Part shown: piece by piece, positions 1 to 6,640 of the stretch
Layout: each line of letters begins with the position of its first letter
Numbering within the stretch: the stretch's first letter is position 1
Source: Cyanobacteriota bacterium
Lineage (GTDB): Bacteria > Cyanobacteriota > Cyanobacteriia > Leptolyngbyales > Leptolyngbyaceae
Length of the DNA stretch: 9,796 bases
Reading direction: 5' to 3'
NCBI GenBank assembly: GCA_027482985.1
Contig: JAIXVO010000269.1
Coordinates: 1 to 9,796, forward strand
Notes under the pieces: model-generated
Database searches by the model: none
Told to the model about the DNA's origin: nothing
The model's input: only the letters and a program-made list of their open reading frames with translations
Position numbers and translations under genes: made by a program

Positions 1-154
1 AATCACAACTCTCACTGCCCTGCCTCACTCCCAACCCGGAGACAGCGCACATCACCGAGCTATTCAGGTCACTTCGCGATCGCGGGATTGGAGGAAGAAT
101 AAAAATATGGAATTGATACAAAGTTCCGGTCTGACTGCTCCTTAGCCATGCACG
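1..154. other. left-edge stretch, probable 3' end of an upstream unit
   Basis: No gene can be named here. Two plus-strand frames enter from the left edge without an early stop. One runs to TAA at 100-102 and one to TAG at 143-145, which lies only 9 bases before an intrinsic terminator. Either could be the last codons of a gene that begins outside the window, but neither short peptide resembles a family I recognise. A HIP1 octamer sits near 77-84. The terminator just downstream works in the plus direction, so some transcript on the plus strand must end here. This supports an upstream gene or RNA without identifying it. Confidence 0.35.
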
Positions 155-182
155 CCCCCCGTCCTCCTACGGGGGGATTTTT
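155..182 (+). terminator. Rho-independent terminator
   Basis: A perfect 8-bp stem (CCCCCCGT paired with ACGGGGGG) encloses a 6-nt loop CCTCCT. It is followed by A and then five T residues. The T-tract lies only on the plus-strand side, so it should stop plus-strand transcription arriving from the left edge. The transporter gene downstream therefore probably has its own promoter between about 183 and 260. A TATGAT at 223-228 could be a -10 box, but no good -35 is visible at the right distance. Confidence 0.8.
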
Positions 183-263
183 ATGCGATAAAAACGAGGA
201 TGCTGGCCCGAAAGCAACACGTTATGATGAAGGCAATTGATTAACGTTTGTAAACAAGTATCA

Positions 264-1721
264 ATGATTGTTTCTCCCTCTGGTCTCAAGCACATCAAAG
301 CTTCGATTACTGAGAAAGTCTTCTTTGGGCATGAGCCAACGGCAGAACTGCTGGCAATTTTGCTGGTGTACCTGGTTCAAGGTGTACTAGGGCTGGCGCG
401 GCTGGCGATCAGCTTTTTCTTAAAAGACGAGTTGGGCTTAAGTCCGGCGGAAGTCTCGGCGCTGGTGGGGGTGGCGGCTCTCCCCTGGATGATCAAACCC
501 CTGTTTGGGTTTATCTCGGACGGTCTCCCAATCTTCGGCTACCGACGGCGACCTTACCTGATTTTGTCTGGCTTGCTGGGCACCGCCTCCTGGATTGCGC
601 TGGCGACGGTAGTGCATACAGCCTGGGCCGCAACGATCGCGATCGCTCTGGGTTCCCTCTCTGTCGCCTTCAGTGATGTGATTGTCGATTCTCTGGTCGT
701 CGAACGCGCCCGGACTGAATCCGTGGGTGATGCCGGTTCCTTACAATCCTTATGCTGGGGCACCTCGGCGCTGGGGGGATTGCTGACAGCTTATTTCAGC
801 GGTTCTCTATTAGAGCACTTCTCGACTCGCACCGTGTTTGGGATTACGGCCACATTTCCGTTGCTGATTGCCTTCATTCCCTGGCTGATTACCGAAGCTA
901 AGGTGACGGAGAAAGCGGAATGGGCGATCGTCAATACCCAACTCCAGCAATTGTGGAAAGCGGTCAGTCAGAAATCAATCTGGCTGCCAACGGCCTTCCT
1001 CTTCCTCTGGCAAGCCACACCGACAGCGGAATCAGCGTTCTTCTTCTTCACCACCAATGAGCTGCACTTTCAGCCCGAATTTTTGGGACGGGTGCGATTG
1101 GTGACTAGCGTTGCCGCCTTGGTGGGCGTGTGGATGTTCCAGCGATTTTTGAAGAACGTCCCGTTTCGAGTAATTTTTGGCTGGTCTACGGTCATTTCAG
1201 CCGCTTTAGGTTTATCGACGTTGCTCCTCGTCACCCATGCTAATCGCGCTTTAGGCATTAGCGACCAGTGGTTTAGCCTGGGCGACAACCTGATTCTGAC
1301 CGTCATGGGACAGATTGCCTTCATGCCAGTACTGGTATTGGCGGCGCGACTCTGCCCGCCGGGAGTAGAAGCGACGCTGTTCGCCCTGCTGATGTCGGTG
1401 GTCAACCTAGCGGGGTTGGTGTCTTACGAAACGGGAGCCATTCTGATGCATTGGTTTGGCATTACCGAAAGCAACTTTACCAATCTGGCGCTGTTGGTAG
1501 TGCTCACGAACCTTTCCACGTTGTTGCCACTCCCCTTGCTGGGGTGGTTGCCAGGTGCGGATGCCGTTCAGCCTGCCGACACGACGGAAGCCATGCTGCA
1601 TCCCGCCACAGCGCTGGAACTTGACCCCGGAGCCTCTAAGCATCTCGCCCAACCTTTCCTGCCCGACCTGATGACGGAATTAGTGCCGCATGGGCGGGAA
1701 CCGGAACCGAGTGAGCAGTAG
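264..1721 (+). CDS. folate-biopterin transporter (FBT/BT1 family, MFS-like)
   Basis: Integral inner-membrane transporter of the folate-biopterin (BT1) family, which carries folates and related pterins. Cyanobacterial and plastid members have been linked to folate uptake. From this start it is about 485 residues, the usual family size, with some twelve hydrophobic segments. Visible family motifs are the proline-rich turn PWMIKPLFGFISDG followed by YRRRPY (about residues 74-98) and DVIVDSLVVERAR (about 137-149). The C-terminal 50 residues are hydrophilic and probably cytoplasmic. I chose ATG 264 because homologous proteins begin close to the segment ITEKVFFGHEPTAEL. A TTG at 237 in the same frame would add nine residues, and its AAGG at 230-233 is too close to be a convincing ribosome site. 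Substrate within the pterin/folate group is inferred from family only. Confidence 0.9.
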   Translation: MIVSPSGLKHIKASITEKVFFGHEPTAELLAILLVYLVQGVLGLARLAISFFLKDELGLSPAEVSALVGVAALPWMIKPLFGFISDGLPIFGYRRRPYLILSGLLGTASWIALATVVHTAWAATIAIALGSLSVAFSDVIVDSLVVERARTESVGDAGSLQSLCWGTSALGGLLTAYFSGSLLEHFSTRTVFGITATFPLLIAFIPWLITEAKVTEKAEWAIVNTQLQQLWKAVSQKSIWLPTAFLFLWQATPTAESAFFFFTTNELHFQPEFLGRVRLVTSVAALVGVWMFQRFLKNVPFRVIFGWSTVISAALGLSTLLLVTHANRALGISDQWFSLGDNLILTVMGQIAFMPVLVLAARLCPPGVEATLFALLMSVVNLAGLVSYETGAILMHWFGITESNFTNLALLVVLTNLSTLLPLPLLGWLPGADAVQPADTTEAMLHPATALELDPGASKHLAQPFLPDLMTELVPHGREPEPSEQ

Positions 1722-1790
1722 GGAAGGCAAGAGGCAGAAGCCAGGAGGCAGGAGGGGGAAAGTCATCTCTCCGTTTATCCACCGTGACTT

Positions 1791-1827
1791 CCGTTACACG
1801 TACCAGCGGCGCATCCCTACGATTTCC
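1791..1827 (+). repeat. 37-bp repeat core, copy 1 (degenerate)
   Basis: First of two direct copies, starting 67 bp before copy 2 and matching it at 33 of 37 positions by eye. The changes remove most of the stem that copy 2 can form, so this looks like a decayed copy. Confidence 0.75.
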
Positions 1828-1857
1828 TTCGATCGCCCTTCTTCTCCCTCCTGACTC

Positions 1858-1894
1858 CCGTTAGACGTGCCAGCGGCGCGTCTCTACGATTTCC
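1858..1894 (+). repeat. 37-bp repeat core, copy 2, with hairpin
   Basis: Second copy of the core. Bases 1863-1883 form a 9-bp stem, AGACGTGCC with GGCGCGTCT (one G-U pair), around the 3-nt loop AGC. The inner GCCAGCGGC is also the centre of the hairpin at 9511-9534, so the two gaps share the same repeat family. Confidence 0.75.
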
Positions 1895-1955
1895 ATCTAT
1901 CTCCCTTTCCCTCCTGACTCCTATCTCCTTTCTTCCCCTAACTCCCTCTCCACCT

Positions 1956-3452
1956 ATGACAAGTGTTGAATTGAATCCCCCGATCGCCCCGCTGCAACCT
2001 TATACCCTGGCTGATTGGCGGCGAGGGTATGAATCGCTGAAACAAGAGTTTGACTACTGGATTGATGATGTTGAGGGCGAAATTCCCCCGGCACTGACGG
2101 GCACCCTGTTTCGGAATGGGCCGGGGTTATTGGATATCAATGGGCAACGAATTCATCACCCGTTTGATGGGGATGGCATGATTTGCGCGATCGCGTTTCA
2201 GGATGGACGGGCCCATTTCCGCAATCGCTACGTGCAAACAGCGGGCTACCAGGCGGAACAGCAGGCGGGCAAAATTCTGTATCGCGGCGTGTTTGGCACT
2301 GATAAACCAGGGGGTTGGTGGGCGAATGTGTTGGACTTGAAGCTAAAAAATATTGCCAACACGAATGTCATTTATTGGGGCGGCAAACTGCTGGCCTTGT
2401 GGGAAGCGGCGGAACCCCATCGCCTTGATCCGGCAACGTTGGCCACTCTGGGAATTGATTATCTGGATGGCTTATTGCAACCTGGTGATGCCTTTGGTGC
2501 CCATCCCTGGGTTGATCCAGCCAGTGCCCTTGATGCAGGCGAACCGTGCCTACTCAACTTTGCGATTAAACCGGGGCTGTCTTCCAAAATTACGGTCTAT
2601 GAGTTTGCGGCGGATGGGCAGTTATGTCGCCAAAATGCCACTACGGTGCCGGGATTCTGCTTCATTCATGACTTTGCCATCACCCCGCAGTACAGCATCT
2701 TTTTCCAGAATCCCGTCACCTTCAATCCACTACCCTTTGTGGCAGGGGTGCGATCGGCAGGAGAGTGCATTCAGTTTCAACCCAGCAAACCGACTCGCAT
2801 TGTGGTGATTCCAAGAGGGGACAAAAATCGGGCGGCGCAGTCGTTTGAGACTCATGCCGGATTTGTCTTCCATCATGCGAATGCGTTTGAGGAGGGAGAT
2901 GACCTGGTCATCGATTCAATTTGCTACGAGTCGTTGCCCACGGTGGAGCCGGATGCCGATTTCCGGGAAACAGATTTTGACGCGCTGGCACCGGGGCAGT
3001 TATGGCGCTTCCGGGTCAATTTGCCCACGGGTGAGGTGCAACGCCAGATGTTGAATGGTCGCTGTAGTGAGTTTCCCGCCTTACATCCGGCGAAAGTTGG
3101 GCGATCGCACCGTTACCTTTACCTGGCAGCGGCTCATGCACCCAGTGGCAATGCGCCGCATCAGGCCATTCTCAAGGTCGATGTCGAGACGAGCGATCGC
3201 CATCTCTGGAGTGCGGCTCCGTGGGGCTATGTGGGCGAACCCGTGTTTGTGCCCCGCGACCCGGATCTGACGAATGGCGGTGCTGAGGATGAGGGCTGGG
3301 TGCTGACGCTGGTGTTTGATGCTCGCAGTGGGCGATCGGCAGTGGTGATTTTGGACGCTCAGACGTTGCAACTCGTGGCACGGCTCAACTTACAACACCA
3401 TGTCCCCTACGGTTTGCATGGCAGCTTCACGCCGGAGGTGTTTAGTAGCTAG
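1956..3452 (+). CDS. carotenoid cleavage oxygenase, apocarotenoid-15,15'-oxygenase type
   Basis: Non-heme iron dioxygenase of the carotenoid cleavage (RPE65/NCED/ACO) family. Cyanobacterial members of this size cleave apocarotenals at the 15,15' bond to give retinal-type products. All four iron-binding histidines can be placed: H183 (GAHPW), H238 (FIHDF), H306 (FHHANAFE) and H488 (GLHG). H183 and H238 have the same numbers as I recall for the Synechocystis enzyme. Second-shell acids E150 (ALWE), E372 (SEFP) and E428 (GEPVFVPR) are also present. The length, 498 residues, is normal for the group. The start ATG 1956 has no Shine-Dalgarno; its leader is a pyrimidine-rich repeat. The gene appears intact and independent of both neighbours. 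The exact substrate is inferred; a broader apocarotenoid cleaver is possible. Confidence 0.92.
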   Translation: MTSVELNPPIAPLQPYTLADWRRGYESLKQEFDYWIDDVEGEIPPALTGTLFRNGPGLLDINGQRIHHPFDGDGMICAIAFQDGRAHFRNRYVQTAGYQAEQQAGKILYRGVFGTDKPGGWWANVLDLKLKNIANTNVIYWGGKLLALWEAAEPHRLDPATLATLGIDYLDGLLQPGDAFGAHPWVDPASALDAGEPCLLNFAIKPGLSSKITVYEFAADGQLCRQNATTVPGFCFIHDFAITPQYSIFFQNPVTFNPLPFVAGVRSAGECIQFQPSKPTRIVVIPRGDKNRAAQSFETHAGFVFHHANAFEEGDDLVIDSICYESLPTVEPDADFRETDFDALAPGQLWRFRVNLPTGEVQRQMLNGRCSEFPALHPAKVGRSHRYLYLAAAHAPSGNAPHQAILKVDVETSDRHLWSAAPWGYVGEPVFVPRDPDLTNGGAEDEGWVLTLVFDARSGRSAVVILDAQTLQLVARLNLQHHVPYGLHGSFTPEVFSS

Positions 3453-3520
3453 TCAGGAAACCTTGACAATCACGGCGATCGCGACCCGGAAAGATTGTTG
3501 ATTGCAGCACACTCTTTTAC

Positions 3521-3553
3521 ACTGCAAATGATCTGTACCCTCTGATTTGCAGT
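3521..3553. promoter_or_regulatory. inverted repeat abutting the argB start
   Basis: Perfect 9-bp arms ACTGCAAAT (3521-3529) and ATTTGCAGT (3545-3553) are separated by 15 bp, and the right arm ends one base before the argB ATG at 3555. A further TTGCAG at 3502-3507 can pair with CTGCAA at 3522-3527, giving a mutually exclusive alternative hairpin. It could be a protein operator or an RNA hairpin that hides the start codon. It does not resemble the ArgR boxes or the NtcA GTA-N8-TAC site that I know. Function is inference; the symmetry itself is plain. Confidence 0.55.
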
Positions 3554-3554
3554 T

Positions 3555-4457
3555 ATGACCACCGCCCCTCACGATTTACTTCAGGCATCGGAAGCGACCA
3601 AAGTCCAGATTTTGAGTGAAGCGTTGCCCTACATTCAGGAGTTTGCGGGCAAGACTATCGTCGTGAAGTACGGGGGGGCGGCGATGAAGGACAGCACCCT
3701 CAAGGATCAGGTGATTCGGGATGTGGTGTTCATGTCCTGTGTGGGCATTCGTCCCGTGTTGGTGCATGGCGGCGGTCCCGAAATTAATACCTGGCTGGAC
3801 AAACTCGGCATTGAAGCTCAATTCAAAAATGGGTTACGCGTCACGGATGCCCCCACGATGGATGTGGTGGAAATGGTGCTGGTGGGGCGCGTCAATAAGG
3901 AAATTGTGTCGCTGATTAATCAGGCGGGTGGAACCGCCGTGGGGCTGTGTGGCAAGGATGGCAATTTGATTAAGGCGCGTCCGGCGGATGAAGAAGGGAT
4001 TGGCTTTGTAGGAGAAGTCACCAGTGTCGATACGCGCTTGATTGAAACCCTGGTCAAAGCCGGACATATCCCGGTTGTCTCCAGTGTGGCGGCGGATGAA
4101 ACTGGACAGGCTTACAACATCAATGCCGACACGGTAGCGGGTGAAATTGCAGCGGCGTTGGGGGCGGCTAAACTGATTCTGTTAACAGACACAGCAGGCA
4201 TTTTGCGCGATTACAAGGATCGCTCGACCCTGATTCCGCATCTTGATATTGCCGAAGCCCGCAAGTTAATTGATGAGGGCATTGTTTCCGGCGGCATGAT
4301 TCCCAAAGTCAATTGCTGTGTGCGATCGCTGGCTCAGGGCGTGCAGGCTGCGCACATTCTGGATGGCCGCATGCCCCACTCCTTGCTCCTCGAAATCTTC
4401 ACCGATTCCGGCATTGGCTCCATGATCGTCGCCTCCGGCTTCGCTCAATCTGCGTAA
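3555..4457 (+). CDS. argB: acetylglutamate kinase (N-acetyl-L-glutamate 5-phosphotransferase)
   Basis: Catalyses the second step of arginine synthesis in the cytoplasm: ATP-dependent phosphorylation of N-acetylglutamate. It is an amino-acid kinase family protein of 300 residues, normal length. Visible motifs are VVKYGGAAM with K38 for phosphate binding, the glycine loop HGGGP (71-75), NGLRVTD (92-98), NINAD (188-192) and GGMIPKV with K251. The roughly 30-residue N-terminal helix before the first strand is the extension found in arginine-inhibited hexameric forms. In cyanobacteria such enzymes are relieved of arginine inhibition by the PII protein, so the same control is likely here, though it is inferred. 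The ATG follows an inverted repeat. Its stop TAA shares one base with the ATG of the downstream PIN gene (TAATG), suggesting co-transcription. Confidence 0.97.
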   Translation: MTTAPHDLLQASEATKVQILSEALPYIQEFAGKTIVVKYGGAAMKDSTLKDQVIRDVVFMSCVGIRPVLVHGGGPEINTWLDKLGIEAQFKNGLRVTDAPTMDVVEMVLVGRVNKEIVSLINQAGGTAVGLCGKDGNLIKARPADEEGIGFVGEVTSVDTRLIETLVKAGHIPVVSSVAADETGQAYNINADTVAGEIAAALGAAKLILLTDTAGILRDYKDRSTLIPHLDIAEARKLIDEGIVSGGMIPKVNCCVRSLAQGVQAAHILDGRMPHSLLLEIFTDSGIGSMIVASGFAQSA

Positions 4458-4891
4458 TGGATCCTAGACCGTATCAAATTGTCTTAGACACCAATGTTCT
4501 AATCTCAGGATTACGATCCAGTCAGGGTGCTTCCTACAAACTGCTAACCTTGCTCAACGACCCGCGTTGGGAATTGAACCTTTCAATCGCCCTAGTGTTC
4601 GAGTACGAAGCAATTCTCAAACGAGAGTAGACATCCTTAAATTTGAACGACGAAGAGATTGATCGTTTAATTTGTGGAATCTGCGCGATCTCGAATCAGA
4701 GGACTATTTTCTACCTCTGGCGGCCAGCGACTCAAGATCCCGACGATGATTTTTTGCTTGATTTGGCAGTAGAAGCACAGGCAGACTTTATCGTTTCTTA
4801 CAATCAAGCGGATTTGCAAGCTGCTTTACAGTTTGGTATCCCAGTTGTAACGCCCAAGCAGTTCTTACAAGTAGTTGGAGAACTCTCATGA
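4457..4891 (+). pseudogene. PIN-domain toxin gene interrupted by an in-frame TAG
   Basis: A single reading frame of 144 codons encodes a PIN-domain ribonuclease of the putative toxin family related to COG1569, but codon 58 (4628-4630) is TAG. The first part carries the start of the fold with the catalytic-type acid D11 (VLDTNVLISGL) and E49/E51. The second part continues in the same frame with DPDDDFLLDLAVEAQADFIV and VVTPKQFL, the expected C-terminal half. No base is missing or added; a CAG to TAG change would explain it. Restart at TTG 4643 could make only a fragment without D11. ATG 4457 overlaps the argB stop by 1 nt, and the frame ends inside the antitoxin start (ATGA). By eye the pair is more AT-rich than argB, which fits acquisition. 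A sequencing error is the main alternative. Confidence 0.85.
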
Positions 4892-5124
4892 CAGACCTCA
4901 CAGCTAAAATCCCAGACTCTCTCTATCAACAGGTGGCTGCACTTGCCGCAAAAGAGCAAATCTCAATCGATCAACTGGTTGCGATCGCTTTGTCTGCTCA
5001 AGTGTCAGCCTGGATGACGAAAGAGTACCTGAATGAAAAAGCCAAGCAAGGAAGTTGGGAGGCATTTCAGCAGGTTCTGGCAAAAGTTCCAAATAGAGAG
5101 CCAGACGAATACGACAGACTCTAA
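4888..5124 (+). CDS. ribbon-helix-helix antitoxin (CopG/HicB-like), partner of the PIN gene
   Basis: Small 78-residue protein. Its N-terminal half has the pattern of a ribbon-helix-helix DNA-binding fold: a short strand (LTAKIPDSLY), then two helices (QQVAALAAKEQ and SIDQLVAIALSAQVSAW). The charged C-terminal tail (KQGSWEAFQQVLAKVPNREP to DEYDRL) is the sort of segment that wraps a cognate PIN toxin and blocks its active site. The ATG overlaps the toxin stop as ATGA, a classic translational coupling, so the order is toxin first and antitoxin second. Such antitoxins usually repress their own operon, but no operator is obvious, because the pair appears to be read from the argB promoter. With the toxin frame broken, it may be an orphan antitoxin. 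The family label is from overall pattern. Confidence 0.75.
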   Translation: MTDLTAKIPDSLYQQVAALAAKEQISIDQLVAIALSAQVSAWMTKEYLNEKAKQGSWEAFQQVLAKVPNREPDEYDRL

Positions 5125-5201
5125 CCCTGATCATTCAATGGGTGATCGATAGAGCGACAAAGAAAACTGAGTGTAAGGATGTCGGGCGGGATAAAAGTGG
5201 A
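5125..5201. other. convergent gap between antitoxin gene and pyrD
   Basis: A 77-bp stretch between two genes that point at each other. A weak GATCA/TGATC pairing lies near its left end, but there is no stem followed by a T-tract on either strand. I see no convincing terminator, so the two transcripts may run into each other's 3' ends. Confidence 0.4.
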
Positions 5202-6380
5202 TCAAGTTTGATGGTCTATTCCTACGGCAGCTTGAATCGACTGCAAGCCGTGATCATCCAACTTTTGGCGCAGTCCGGTCAAAGTGCGGCGGAGCATGAG
5301 GGGACCTTCGTAAATCCAGCCCGTGTAGGTTTGCACTAGGCTGGCACCTGCGGTAATTTTTTCCCAGGCGTGATCAGCGGTAAAAATGCCCCCCACGCCG
5401 ATGATCGGTAAGGTGCCCTGCGTTTCTTTGTAAATAAACCGAATCACCTCCGTCGATCGCGATCGCACGGGTGCCCCACTAATGCCCCCGGCTTCTTCCG
5501 TCACGGGCTTACCCGTTGGCTCCAGGATTTGAGTCTGCAACCCATCGCGGCGAATGGTCGTATTTGTGGCAATGATGCCAGCCAGTTGGCAATCTTGGGC
5601 CAGGGTAATCACATCCGCGATCGCCCCCCACTCCAAATCCGGCGCAATCTTCACCAACAGCGGTTTGCGTTCCGTATTCTCCTGTTGCAAGGCCGTTAAA
5701 ATCGGCTCCAGTTGTGCTCGATCCTGGAGCGATCGCAATCCCGGCGTGTTGGGCGAACTCACATTCACGACAAAGTAATCGCCCCAATCCCGCAATAATC
5801 GAAAACTCTGAACATAATCCTCAGCGGCTTGCTCCAGTGGGGTGATCTTCGACTTGCCAAGATTGATCCCCAGCGGAATAGACGACATGCTGGGAGACGG
5901 CAGATCTCGCAGATTTTCAAAATCTGTGAGATCTACCTGCCATCGTTTGGACAACGTTGCTGCCATGACAGCGGCTCCTTGATTGTTGAAGCCCATGCGA
6001 TTGAGGACAGCCTGATCGGCTACTAAGCGGAACAGCCGGGGGGGGGGATTGCCGGGTTGCGGGTGGAACGTGACGGTGCCCAATTCAGCGAACCCAAAGC
6101 CAAACACTGACCACATCCCGGCAGCGGTGCCATCTTTATCGAAGCCCGCTGCTAGACCCACCGGATTCGCGAAAGGCAGCCCCCAGAGGGATTGCTGCAA
6201 CCGCTGATCGCTCAGAGTACAGGTGCGGGAGAGGGTGTGGCGGAGTTGTTGCGTCAGGAGATCGGCAGTGGGGCGATCGAGCCAGTTGAACAGGCGAAAA
6301 CTTTGGCGATGCAGCCATTCGGGATCAGCTTTGAGGCCAGAGAACAGAATTGGGCGGAGGAGCGATTGATAAAGATCCAT
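5202..6380 (-). CDS. pyrD: dihydroorotate dehydrogenase (quinone), class 2
   Basis: Flavoprotein of pyrimidine synthesis that oxidises dihydroorotate to orotate and passes electrons to membrane quinone. The 392-residue protein has the class 2 N-terminal amphipathic part ([15 protein letters not shown], about 1-35), which anchors it to the membrane and forms the quinone tunnel. Core motifs follow: [10 protein letters not shown] (75-84), NRMGFNN (128-133 region), [11 protein letters not shown] (206-216) with S209 as the likely catalytic base, K244, TNTT (272-275), GGISG (298-302), GVGGI (328-332) and [10 protein letters not shown] (351-360) for FMN binding. I chose the ATG at 6380-6378 because the family starts here. 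The frame stays open upstream to 6470, but the extra 30 residues look unlike protein from this family. A run of ten C encodes the prolines near residue 113. It is divergent from the sensor gene. Confidence 0.96.
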   Translation of the reverse strand: MDLYQSLLRPILFSGLKADPEWLHRQSFRLFNWLDRPTADLLTQQLRHTLSRTCTLSDQRLQQSLWGLPFANPVGLAAGFDKDGTAAGMWSVFGFGFAELGTVTFHPQPGNPPPRLFRLVADQAVLNRMGFNNQGAAVMAATLSKRWQVDLTDFENLRDLPSPSMSSIPLGINLGKSKITPLEQAAEDYVQSFRLLRDWGDYFVVNVSSPNTPGLRSLQDRAQLEPILTALQQENTERKPLLVKIAPDLEWGAIADVITLAQDCQLAGIIATNTTIRRDGLQTQILEPTGKPVTEEAGGISGAPVRSRSTEVIRFIYKETQGTLPIIGVGGIFTADHAWEKITAGASLVQTYTGWIYEGPLMLRRTLTGLRQKLDDHGLQSIQAAVGIDHQT

Positions 6381-6640
6381 ATGGGTATTCTGTAGGCAAG
6401 ATGAAGGCGCGATCGCCCCGCAGCCGGATGTCACCCGCACCGATCCGGATGACCGATGACAACAGCACATTGATTCTATAGCCGAATGGAAAGCATTAGG
6501 ATGGAGACATTCGCCTTACCCCACAGGCGGCACCGTGACTGAGATGGGGCAGGGGCGATCGCCAACCTTCGGGTAACCAGTCCCCCTGCTTGTGATTCAT
6601 CCTTTATATTCGACCTATCCAACGCCAACACTTGAACGCA
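6381..6640. promoter_or_regulatory. divergent promoter region of pyrD and the sensor gene
   Basis: The 260-bp gap between two diverging start codons must hold both promoters. On the minus strand, TAGAAT (within TATAGAAT near 6473-6480) could be a -10 box for pyrD. On the plus strand, TATATT at 6605-6610 could be a -10 box for the sensor gene. Neither has a good -35 at the normal distance, so both are weak guesses. HIP1 octamers lie near 6411 and 6555. No small gene is convincing. Confidence 0.4.
6549..6589 (+). promoter_or_regulatory. stem-loop in the leader of the sensor gene
   Basis: Bases 6549-6555 (GCAGGGG) pair with 6583-6589 (CCCCTGC). Inside the loop an ACC-TTCG-GGT mini-hairpin can form. 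No T-tract follows, so it is not a terminator. It lies about 50 bases before the ATG and would be part of the mRNA only if transcription starts upstream of it. It may be leader structure or a DNA-level site. Confidence 0.35.

Larger units (their letters stand above)
1722..1955. repeat. composite intergenic repeat region (purine arm, hairpin cores, pyrimidine arm)
   Basis: The gap between the transporter and the oxygenase has no gene. It opens with a purine-rich stretch built from GGCAGAAG/AGGCAGGAGG-like units (about 1721-1760). It continues with two copies of a 37-bp core and becomes almost pure pyrimidine (about 1836-1955), including the 14-mer TCCCTCCTGACTCC at 1845-1858 and again at 1908-1921. 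The purine and pyrimidine parts are partly complementary, so the region could fold on itself. The same three-part plan recurs at 9410-9571. Such short repeats are widespread between genes in many cyanobacteria; function is unknown. The last 35 bases before the oxygenase ATG are part of this pyrimidine tract. Confidence 0.75.

Noticed and set aside
1791..1894. CRISPR array
   Set aside because: Only two imperfect copies with a pyrimidine-rich spacer, and no cas genes. The hairpin core recurs at 9511-9534 in a similar setting, as a dispersed intergenic repeat would.
2353..3381. Several open frames on both strands inside the carotenoid oxygenase gene
   Set aside because: They are shadows in other frames of a gene whose active-site residues are all present, and their peptides resemble nothing.
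3463..3468. Perfect TTGACA as a -35 box for argB
   Set aside because: No acceptable -10 hexamer lies 16-18 bases downstream; the bases there are C/G-rich (CCGGAA). The word alone is not enough.
4313..4456. Upstream start that would extend the PIN protein back into argB
   Set aside because: The extension would be an out-of-frame reading of conserved argB sequence. The PIN fold begins properly a few residues after ATG 4457.
6381..6470. Thirty-residue N-terminal extension of pyrD
   Set aside because: The frame is open, but the Cys/Ser-rich residues are unlike the family. The family-type N-terminus starts at the ATG at 6380.
6519..6600. Possible TPP riboswitch, because of the ACTGAGAT word before the sensor gene
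   Set aside because: Only that one word matches. The other conserved TPP-box parts, the GAACCTGAT segment and the GCG-AGGGA end, are absent, and the downstream gene has no link with thiamine.
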